64,000 nt of DNA from Mytilus edulis. Taxonomy: Eukaryota > Mollusca > Bivalvia > Mytilida > Mytilidae. Made by a program: the position numbers and the translations under genes. Of this stretch, positions 49,898 through 59,035 are shown one piece after another. The number at the start of each line of letters is the position of its first letter. Position 1 is the stretch's first letter. Under the pieces are notes generated by a model that ran no database searches, had not been told where the DNA came from, and saw only the letters and a program-made list of their open reading frames with translations. The DNA is taken from assembly GCF_963676685.1 (NCBI RefSeq), contig NC_092354.1, forward strand, positions 11,414,746-11,478,745. Direction: 5' to 3'.

Positions 49898-50155
49898 CCA
49901 ATTGAAAATTTTGCGTCAGAAATGCAAATTATTGGTATGTCAGATTTCTTATGGTTCATGAATTCTTATTATTCACAATCGATCTTAGAGTATAGGCACG
50001 TCTTCACAATCAAGCAGTTCTTATACAGGCCAGACACTGCCTTTTGAAGGACTTTTGAAGAACAAACCAAAACCAATTACACAGAAACATTTTGAATATT
50101 TATGCGATTTACATGTATTACTATTGTCGCCTTTGAATTTTCTGTATATCTTGTT

Positions 50156-50425
50156 CATCCGTTTTATCCGTTTTATCCGGTAAGCTTCCGTTAGGTGTCC
50201 GTTTTATGCGGTACTCGTCCGTTGGATGAACGTTCGACATCCGTTCTGTCCGGTACGTGTCCGTTTCTCGTACGTTGCATATCCGGTGTGCATCCGTTAC
50301 ACGTCCGTTTTATGCGGTCAGTACATCAACGGACTCCCAACGGATAACAATTTTGTCAACAGACAACTTTTATTTTCATCCGTTAGGCGACTTTCGTGCT
50401 ATCCGGTAAGGTGTGACCGAGGCTT
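50156..50425. repeat. 11-bp TCCGTT array, block 2
   Basis: Exact 11-bp steps are seen at 50249, 50260, 50271, 50282, 50293 and 50304, with units TCCGGTACGTG, TCCGTTTCTCG, TACGTTGCATA, TCCGGTGTGCA and TCCGTTACACG. The first half of the unit is conserved and the second half varies. An inverted stretch lies at 50332-50348. Confidence 0.88.
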
Positions 50426-51099
50426 TACAAATGCAGGTCGTTTAGAAAAAATATTAACGCAGCACAAATTGTAGCTGAATTTACTTTTAAGCAAGTACTT
50501 TTAATTCCTATATACACTAAAATGGGTTGGGAAACTCTTGAAAAAACGATATTAAGAAAAAGTTATTTTATAAAACAGCTTCTATTCATGTTAACTCGTT
50601 GGATGTGTCCTCATTGATACGCAAGGAAAACAATATATATTGTTTATTTGCCTTTACCTGCCAGTCACTGTAAGCACTATAGGATCGGTTTTTTGTGCCT
50701 CTGGTTAATATAACTTGACATGTTTTTGTACTTTGTGCCAATCTGAATCCAGTCATTTTTATCTGTTTATTACGGTATGTTTGTATGTTGAGATATTACA
50801 CCACTGTCACAGGATTGAGAGCTCACATGAATGTATCTCCCCGACAGTTATGTGTCTGTATCGAGTGAGAAGTTTACAATACAGCTGGTGTCATTGGCTG
50901 CTGACTTGTGTTCGTTTATTGTTTTGTATTGAATCAGACCGTTTTTCTTATCAATTCGGGTTATTCTGAGGCTAGACTATACTTAGCTGTACGACATATA
51001 AGTACTACCGAAACCTTTTTAAAGTCTTTGCAGTACAAGTTTCGACAGAACCTTAATATCATTAACTTTTCAAGTGTTGGATGATTTTTACAAAGAAAT

Positions 51100-52190
51100 T
51101 AGGATCAACTATCTTAGTATTCTAATCAAATAATAATAATTTTATCAATTTTGTATATAATCTTTTGTTATACATGTTATATTCAAAATAACATTTGCCA
51201 ATATTTCAGGTTTCCTTTTTTCGGAAAATGATTTATTCTTAGTTTTTTTCATAGAAAAATAAAATTTTGTCAGTTTCCGTAAACAGTTATGTTTGTGGTG
51301 TTTCAAGTAGACTTACAAATGACAGATTGTTCGGTTTCCTATTTTCGGAGATTTTATGATAATATTTTAATATTTGTCTGTTTCATACTTATTCCTTTGT
51401 CTGTTTCATATACAAATATAATTCTTATGGTGTTTAAAATTGCGTTATACTGCTATGTCAGATTTTATTGTATGGTTACTATAATTATGAAAATTTCCTA
51501 GTAGTTGTTTTTCCATTAAAGAAGATGTTTTTAACTCAAACTCATCATTTTGAACCATTTTTAACTTGGTTATATCAAATATGATGACACCCTAAAACTT
51601 CCAATTACTTTCTGTTGCAATTTTATTGATGCTGAACCTTTACTGCACAGTCTGACTGAACTATAAGACACATCTACCAATAACTGTAGAGCAAAGATGA
51701 ATACTCGGTGCCTGTATTATTATGTGGATGACGATTTATTGGACACAAATGACTCCTTTCTCCTATGGAGAGTTACACAGCCGCTTAAAACAAAAAACCG
51801 GAGACGATCACACATTTAATCAGTACATCTCAAAACGAATGTTGGTTACAACAAGCCTTTTTTCTGTTGTCGAAAAAAAACACTTCCATTTTTCCAGTTG
51901 ACAGATTCTCGACATGTTCATGATGATTACCAAGATTGATAACCTTGTCAAATATTTGTAAAATGTATGAAACACTGCAACGTAAAACGATGAAAGGCAA
52001 AGTGATTTATCATTGTAATCGACATGAACACTCAGTGCCACAAACATGTACATGTATAAGAGCACGAAGTATTTTATATGTATGGGACTCCATATGTGAC
52101 GTTTTTCACAATACAAGATCTGCAGAAGTGCTCCTTTTTTACCATAAAGGACGAGGTTTGGATAATTTGAATGCTAATTGATTAAACAAT
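51100..52190 (+). repeat. Segmental duplication block D1 (upstream of copy 6)
   Basis: 51540-52160 aligns with 57230-57840 upstream of copy 7 (TTACTTTCTGTTGCAATTT, GACTGAACTATAAGACACAT, GATTGATAACCTTGTCAAAT, AACATGTACATGTATAAG). 51100-51500 resembles 44470-44900 and 62100-62520. Confidence 0.8.
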
Positions 52191-52550
52191 AATTATAAAC
52201 CGTTAGAGGCCTAATTAATAGAAATGACAACAAACAAAGTTGTGACAACAAATATCAAAACAATTACAACCTTTTTTTAGCAAGTCATTAGAAAAGCTTT
52301 ATTTTCGACAGGCTTGTTCATTATTGCTAGAGCTTTGTGATTCTCATAAAATATGTTTACTGACTTTGTAAATATGAAACTGTCCGCATACGACAGCTAA
52401 GGCGATAACTTGCAGAAAAATCTAAAAGTTCATTTTGTTAATTTTTATTATGAACAATAAGTATTGATAAGGATGTTTTAAACAGTTTCATTTCTGATGG
52501 TTAGATACAAAAAATTGTCGTAGAACTTATTTGCTTCCTTCTTTAGTATC

Positions 52551-52557
52551 ATATAAG
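52551..52557 (+). promoter_or_regulatory. TATA-like box of copy 6
   Basis: ATATAAG lies at the same distance from the ATG (about 110 bp) as at copy 5, followed by GTGTGCAGATCCGGTTTTCA. Shared elements further down include AGGAAAGAAAACCATA and CTTCAATATGGC at the start codon. Confidence 0.5.
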
Positions 52558-52662
52558 TGTGCAGATCCGGTTTTCAATGCACCGGACGCTATGTATTATG
52601 TTCATAACTATACAAGGAAAGAAAACCATAACAAGTAGTCACTTTTAAAGCAAATCTTCAAT

Positions 52663-53760
52663 ATGGCAACATCCATTAGTAAAGCACAAACACCACTTTC
52701 GTGTCAACTCTGTAGTAATCAACGAGTGATTAAATGGAAATGTACTGAATGTGAATTGTTGATGTGTGATAATTGTAAAACCACCGTTCATTCGCGGATT
52801 AAGACTGCAGACAAACATAACATTATCACTATCCAAGAGGTAGGCAATGATTTATCAGAGCATCTAAAGGCGCTTCAGATTTCAAAAGTTTTTTCTACCG
52901 TGTTTAACACGTATACAACTAATGTGTCGGGAATGCACAAATTAATTTGCAGCACTGATGACATAATTTACTGTATGAGTAATGCAAATGGAGAATTGAC
53001 TAATTTTTTAAAAGCCAAATTATTAAGAGGTTCCGTGAAAATATTAAAAAAGATGGATATTGAATGTGTCGATTTTGCTGTCAGTTTCAAGGAAAAAATA
53101 GTTTTTTTTCCCGAACCACGAAATAAACTAATGGCGGCGTCAACCAAAAAAACAAAAACGAAAACTGTCATGAACATCTCTCCACTTGTAATATCTGCGA
53201 TTCATATTAGTAAACATAATGAACTTCTACTTGGCCTTCGAGAACAAGGCTCATTCTTCCCAATAACGGATTTTAGTACGAGACTCATTTCTGTATTTGG
53301 GACAGATTATAAACGCAAATCAACATTTGATCGTGATGGTACAGGGAAAAGGTTGTTTATTTTTACGAAAAGAATCACAACAGATTCAGCAAATAACATT
53401 TACGTACTCGACAGGATTGATGATGGTTTAAGACGGGGAAGAATAATGAGCATAGACAGAAGTGGTCGTAAAAGATTTGTCTATACCGGATGCACTTCTT
53501 TCAATACACAAGAAGCCGACTTTAATCCTGAGGATATCGTAGTTACATCGAAGGATACAACTATAATATCAGACTGTAACAATCATGCTTTACATGCTCT
53601 TAATGCGAATGGAGAATTGATAGGACTACAGATTACAAGTATCTTTGATATTTTATATCCATTCAGCTTAAGTATAGACAATGACGGGTTTTTGTTGATA
53701 GGATGCAACGAATATGACGCGAAGATACATGTTGTTAAGTTGATGTCATGTTTCCTTTGA
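52663..53760 (+). CDS. B-box zinc finger / NHL-like beta-propeller protein, copy 6 (intact, 365 aa)
   Basis: This second intact copy starts MATSISKAQTPLSCQLC and carries all eight B-box ligands at residues 14-52. Blades can be read at about DDIIYCMSNANGEL, ECVDFAVSFKEKIVFF, HISKHNELLLGLREQG, RITTDSANNIYVLDR, DIVVTSKDTTIISD and SLSIDNDGFLLIG, giving six. It ends KLMSCFL*, a few residues longer than copy 5 because the last codons differ. Its promoter block (about 52510-52662) is alignable with that of copy 5. The unbroken frame, while four or five neighbours decay, suggests it is expressed or recently duplicated. Confidence 0.9.
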   Translation: MATSISKAQTPLSCQLCSNQRVIKWKCTECELLMCDNCKTTVHSRIKTADKHNIITIQEVGNDLSEHLKALQISKVFSTVFNTYTTNVSGMHKLICSTDDIIYCMSNANGELTNFLKAKLLRGSVKILKKMDIECVDFAVSFKEKIVFFPEPRNKLMAASTKKTKTKTVMNISPLVISAIHISKHNELLLGLREQGSFFPITDFSTRLISVFGTDYKRKSTFDRDGTGKRLFIFTKRITTDSANNIYVLDRIDDGLRRGRIMSIDRSGRKRFVYTGCTSFNTQEADFNPEDIVVTSKDTTIISDCNNHALHALNANGELIGLQITSIFDILYPFSLSIDNDGFLLIGCNEYDAKIHVVKLMSCFL

Positions 53761-54346
53761 AATTATACAATTTATATCAAAACCATTCGAATATTTGTTG
53801 TTTCTATTTAGCGTAAAAATAACAATGCAGAGGATAGATATACATGTCATGCGGAACATCTCATTCATACAGAGAATTAAAATTAAAAAAATAATATGAA
53901 CCTTATTAAGTTGATTTCTAGAGAATCCGTGTTTTGTTTTATAACAAATTTATGCCGCTTTCATAGCTCCATAATACATGATACTCTAAACGTTGTTTCT
54001 CACATTGCATAACATATTTATATATGTACAAGACTTGTAATATTTTGTTGTGTATTTGAGTTAATGTCTTGTTAACATTCATTCAACATTTTAATTTATT
54101 CATATCGCACGTGATATTTCAATTTCTTTGAAGCGTGTCAGAGTTAAGCTATGGTAAAGACACCTTTTTGGTATTGAAAAAAAAACCATATCTTACAAAA
54201 CATGTTTAACCCCGCCGCATTTTATGCGCTGTTCTAAGTCAGGAGCCTATGGCCTTTGCCAGTCTTTTTTGTTAGTTTTAGTTGATGTTTATGTTTAAGA
54301 GTTTAGTATGACGTCCATTTTTCTCAGAACTCGTACACGTTTTGAT

Positions 54347-54475
54347 GAAGGAGCCTGCTGAGGTTCACCTCCGGGTGCGGTATTTTCTATTTGCATGGAA
54401 GTCCTACTGCTGTTTACTAGTCTTTTGTCAGGTTGTTGTCTCTTTGAAAGATTCATAATTTCCATTCTCAGTTTT
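54347..54475 (+). repeat. Interspersed repeat family A, within duplicated flank
   Basis: CTCCGGGTGCGGTATTTTCT to AATTTCCATTCTCAGTTTTA. It was carried along with the segmental duplication that includes 43187-43323. Confidence 0.8.
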
Positions 54476-54774
54476 ATATGCAGTCTTAAAAGGTCCTAAA
54501 TACGGCAGATCAGTATTGAGCCGGTAATTGGTACAACATGTATAGAGTAAAGGTATATGTATCATATTGTGGTTCATATTGTTCGAAATTAGCATTTTAA
54601 ATGGCCAGTCTTCAATAAAATAATCAACTGGATGGAAATAATTTTATTATGAATGATAGATAATTCTGACAATAATAATAAAATATTCATCTGTACAACG
54701 CATGTACTTGCATACCTGTACAGAATAGTTAGACAATTTTGTGCAATTCTGTGATAGAAAATTATAAAAGTTAT

Positions 54775-55070
54775 CAGTTCCCGAGGGTATCATCAGCTCA
54801 GTAGTTAGTACCTCGGTACTGACATGATTTAACAAACTTTTCTAAAACTGTCCGTTTATAAGTTTTGAAATTATTCAGACACTTAGGTTTCAACTCCCTC
54901 AGGCAATGTTGACTTTAGATGAATTTGCCTATTTATTTTAGATATTTTTGTCATATAGCTCTTCAACGGTTTCGGTACTTATACATCTTCGGATTTCAAA
55001 TGTTTGGCTTTAAACGTTCCTCATGAAGGTATATCCAGAAAATCGTTTCGGACGCATAGAATTATAAAAC
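54775..55070 (+). repeat. Interspersed repeat family E, in copy 6 downstream flank
   Basis: AGTTCCCGAGGGTATCATC to CAGAAAATCGTTTCGGACGC. It is absent from the paralogous flank near 43830, so it inserted after the duplication. Confidence 0.7.
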
Positions 55071-55632
55071 GTGTTGTTTTCAATTTTTTATATAAAAAAT
55101 AAAATAATGTTTTATTCGCTTTCGGTTTTCCATACAAATCAAAACTGTAAGCAATCATGTAAACCAGCTGATATAACATGTATAACTATATAGCCGACAG
55201 ACAAATAAAGCTTCTGTCCAAGTAAGAAGTCTGTCAAATGTATACCGTGGTTATCGTTGGCTGCTGACTGTCATAATTGTTTTTCGTTTATTGTTTTGTA
55301 AGGAATCAGACCAGGATATTTTCTCATCAATCTGCGCTTATCAGAGGCTGGACACAACGTACAGATATATATGTTGCCATCCTTAAATCTGAATTAAACA
55401 ACTATAATCGTAATAGCCAAACTTACTATACAACTAAATTAAATCGATATAAAGCCTTTCATATTAAGACGCAGACTCTGGAACAATTTATACTTAGCTA
55501 TACAAAATTTAAGTTTTATCTATATCTTTTAAAAGTATTTGCAGTTAATATTTCGATAGAATCATAATTTATATACCATTAACTTTTCCAGTTTTGGTTG
55601 ACTTTTACAAAGAAAGCTTCAAACTAAGATAC

Positions 55633-55715
55633 CCATTGGTGACATTCGGCTGTTAGCTGCTATTTCGTCGGGTTGGTGTCTCTTTGATATATTCCTCATT
55701 TCCATTCTTAATTTT
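55633..55715 (+). repeat. Interspersed repeat family A, 3' fragment
   Basis: CCCATTGGTGACATTCGGCT to CATTTCCATTCTTAATTTTA, immediately before the SINE-bearing insertion. Confidence 0.7.
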
Positions 55716-55717
55716 AT

Positions 55718-56257
55718 GATATGTTGGGTTGATGTTTAGACGAGTTGTATATACATAATATACACAGACATGTATCACCACCATTGCTGGTGGTCCGATG
55801 GATAAATCTGTTGTAGAGTTGTCACTGACTCAGACGTACTTATAAATATAAATATTTTCTGTGACTGTATCTTGCATTAATTTGTAGGATCCTTTACTAT
55901 AGATAATTGAGCTGTAACAATAACATCTCCATGCCTTATATATCATGTACTGTAGTACGCCGCTAGATTAAAACTGACAAGGAAAAGTCACCGAAAGCTG
56001 TATTTTGAAACCCAGGTGGTCGTGTGGTCTAGCGGGACGACTACAGTGCAGGCGATTTGGTGTCACGATATCTCAGTAGCATGGGTTATAAATCCGGTGA
56101 GGGAAGAACAGAAAAATTGCGAAAGCAAATTTACAGATCTAACATTGTTGGGTTGATGTTTAGACGAGTTGTATATATATATATATATTTTGATAAATAA
56201 AAAGTCCTTGGTACAGAAAATATAATTTATGATGTGATTTTTTGTGTTTTTTACTTT

Positions 56258-56289
<32 letters not shown>

Positions 56290-56297
56290 GTATATCA
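55718..56297 (+). mobile_element. SINE-bearing insertion, absent from the paralogous site near 44447
   Basis: The paralogue reads TTCATGATATATATATAGAT then ATTGTTTGTCATGTGAG without this DNA. The insertion includes a pol III A box TGGTCTAGCGG (56025-56035) and a weak B box GGTTATAAATCC (56084-56095). The words TGTTGGGTTGATGTTTAGAC occur at both its left end (55722) and right part (56146). Confidence 0.7.
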
Positions 56298-56960
56298 TGA
56301 GTATTGTTTGTCATGTGAGATTTTATAATTAACTTATTGAGTATCAATTTGGAAAATATTTGACGACTTTTTATGGTTTTTATTAATTTTAGTTTTATAA
56401 ATTTCCGTACACATTTTTTTCTCATTCATAACCTATCATTTGACAATGTTACAGGTCAAGTTAGGGTTATTTTTGGACAATTGATGATGCAATCTTAGTT
56501 TTTTTTCCTGAAAAACAATTTCTGGTTATAAAATTTTGTCAACAGAAAATTTACAGATCTAACATTGTTGGGTTGATGTTTAGACGAGTTGTATATATAT
56601 ATATATATTTTGATAAATAAAAAGTCCTTGGTACAGAAAATATAATTTATGATGTGATTTTTTGTGTTTTTTACTTTTAAATTATATATATATATATATA
56701 TATATGTGTATATCATGAGTATTGTTTGTCATGTGAGATTTTATAATTAACTTATTGAGTATCAATTTGGAAAATATTTGACGACTTTTTATGGTTTTTA
56801 TTAATTTTAGTTTTATAAATTTCCGTACACATTTTTTTCTCATTCATAACCTATCATTTGACAATGTTACAGGTCAAGTTAGGGTTATTTTTGGACAATT
56901 GATGATGCAATCTTAGTTTTTTTTCCTGAAAAACAATTTCTGGTTATAAAATTTTGTCAA
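56127..56960 (+). repeat. Near-perfect tandem duplication, 416 + 414 bp
   Basis: 56127-56542 and 56547-56960 appear identical except for one TA dinucleotide in an (AT)n tract. The unit begins in the SINE tail (AAATTTACAGATCTAACATT) and ends TTATAAAATTTTGTCAA in flank DNA. Confidence 0.93.
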
Positions 56961-57229
56961 TTTCTGTATACCGTCATTTTTGTGGTGTTTCAAGTATACT
57001 TCCAAATGGCAAATTGTTCGGTTTCCTATTTCTTGAGATTTTATGATAAAATTTTAGTCTTCGCCTTAACATACTAATTCCTGGTTATAAAACTTTGTCA
57101 GTTTCATATACAATATTCCTGTTTATGATGTTTGAAATTGCGTTATATTGCTATGACAGATTTTGTTGTGTGTGGTTACTTTTATTATGAAAATTACCAA
57201 GTATGATTTTTTTTTTCATTAGAGAATAT

Positions 57230-57860
57230 GCTTTTAACTCCAACTCATAATTTTGCACCAATTTTAACTTGGCTGACTGTAATTATATCAAATATGATAA
57301 CACCCTGGACACTTAAACTCCAAATTACTTTCTGTTGCAATTTAATTGATGTTTAACATTTTATGCAAAAGCTGACTGAACTATAAGACACATCGTTCGA
57401 TAACTGTAGAAAAAAAGATGAATAATCGGTGACAGTATTACCATGTGGGTGATGATTCATTGGACGCAAGTAACGTTTTTTCTCCGATGGAGAGTTACAA
57501 AGCCGCTTAAAATTAAAAATCGGGGACATATAATTAGTACATCCCATAACGAATATTGGTAACAACAAGACTTTTTTCTGTTGTCTAAAATAACCTTCCA
57601 TCTTCTCAGAAGACTGATTCTCGCCATGATTGCCAAGATTGATAACCTTGTCAAATATTTTGAAAATAATGAAACACTGCAACGTTAATTAACGATGGAA
57701 AACAAAGTGATTTATCATTTCAATCGATATGAACAATCAGTGCCCAAACATGTACATGTATAAGGGCACAAAGTATTTTATATGTATGGGACCCCATGTG
57801 TGACGTTTTACACAATAAAAGAACTGAAGTGCTGATATGATAGAAATCCTTGATATGTTG
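57230..57860 (+). repeat. Segmental duplication block D2 (upstream of copy 7)
   Basis: This is the paralogue of 51540-52160, alignable over its full length, with short indels. Open frames on either strand here are shared with D1 but have no recognised domain, so I do not call genes. Confidence 0.8.
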
Positions 57861-58349
57861 TTTTTTTTACCATAATTTAAATGACAATTTTTGGATATTT
57901 TAAATGTTCTTGTTACTAATTTTTAAAACTAATATTACAAAAAGAAAGAAGCTTAAACAATAGAGGTGATAATCAGTTCACGAAATGGAAAAATAACAAT
58001 CTGAATAAAACTATAAACTCACTCCTAATATAATTAATATTTATTTATTTCAGCTGTTCACACTAACAAACAGTACAAAAGACACGAAAAATACCAAGGG
58101 GTCTATGAAAACGCAATGAACTCAGGTAATTCGGAAAGGTTAAGCAGATTGTATTTGAATGTGTTTATGAAACACAAACGAAAATTTTGACAATAATTAT
58201 CAAAGCACAAAAAAAAACTACCTATTTTGGCACTTGATTAGTAACGCTTTATTATCGATAGTCTTATCCTTCTTTGCAGAAAAATCTAGAAGTCATTTTT
58301 TTTCATTTTTTTGTACATAAAGTATCGGTAAGGATGTTTTTAAGCAAAT

Positions 58350-58620
58350 TGGTTTGCCGCTCTGATGATATATTTTCCTCATGAGTAATATTAATGATGG
58401 ACAGATATATCATTTCAAAAATGCAAAATTATTAAAAGGTTCCGTTAAAGTATTACAAAAAAATTGACAATGCATGTAATTGCGGACAAAAACAATCATG
58501 CTTTACATGTTCTTAATACAAATTGGGACTTAATAGGAATGCAGATTATAAAGAACCTGGATATTTTTTTCCATACAGCTTATGTATTGACAATGAAGCA
58601 TTTTATTTGCACAGTTTTTG
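58350..58620 (+). pseudogene. B-box/NHL-like gene, copy 7, internally deleted remnant
   Basis: Only two pieces remain: one around SDDI to INDGQIYHF-KNAKLLKGSVKVLQ (58350-58465, frameshifted), and one reading ADKNNHALHVLNTNWDLIGMQ to SLCIDNEAF (58475-58610). The roughly 130-140 residues between them are missing, as are the B-box and promoter. The DNA just upstream (about 58255-58345) matches the far-upstream region of copy 6 (about 52285-52490), so the deletion removed the promoter and the 5' half of the gene. Confidence 0.8.
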
Positions 58621-59035
58621 TTTCAGGTAAACATAATAAGACATCGGATAGATGTAAAAATGTAAAATATATAGAATATATAAAAAATTATAAATTATGA
58701 GCCGTATTTAGTTGAAATTTAGTTTGTATTGTTGGATTTGTAACAACTGGTCAATGCATTTTCTGAATAGATTTATTTAAAATTCAGCTCCGATAAAGTA
58801 AATGTAAACAGCTAGTAAATATTTGAAAATTTGACTGATAGACCTGCGTCTGACCGGTATTATCACATGTACAAGAGTATTACATTTTTAGAATTAGCTA
58901 GTTCAAAGTAGGGTGAAGGGAGTAAAATCTTAGGGATTTTTTTTTGTTGCATTTCAGAGTTTCTGTTGTTCCGTTTTTTTCATCATATAGTTGATGTGTT
59001 TCCCGGTTATGAATCAGACCGTTTTTTTGCATTAA

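Larger units (their letters stand above)
53840..57200 (+). repeat. Segmental duplication block C2 (3' flank of copy 6)
   Basis: It has the same landmark order as block C1, expanded by a family E insertion (54775-55070), a SINE-bearing insertion (55718-56297) and a local tandem duplication (56127-56960). Confidence 0.85.

Noticed and set aside
50156-50310. CRISPR-like array of short regularly spaced repeats
   Set aside because: Units are 11 bp with 5-bp variable tails, far too short for repeats and spacers, and the genome is eukaryotic.
51820-52181. Open frames on both strands of block D1, with relatives in D2
   Set aside because: They are shared only because the DNA is duplicated. Frames differ between copies and there is no recognised domain.
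56063-56425. 120-codon open frame on - strand, repeated in part at 56495-56716
   Set aside because: It is created by (TA)n and the 416-bp tandem duplication; the peptide is low-complexity Ile-Tyr.
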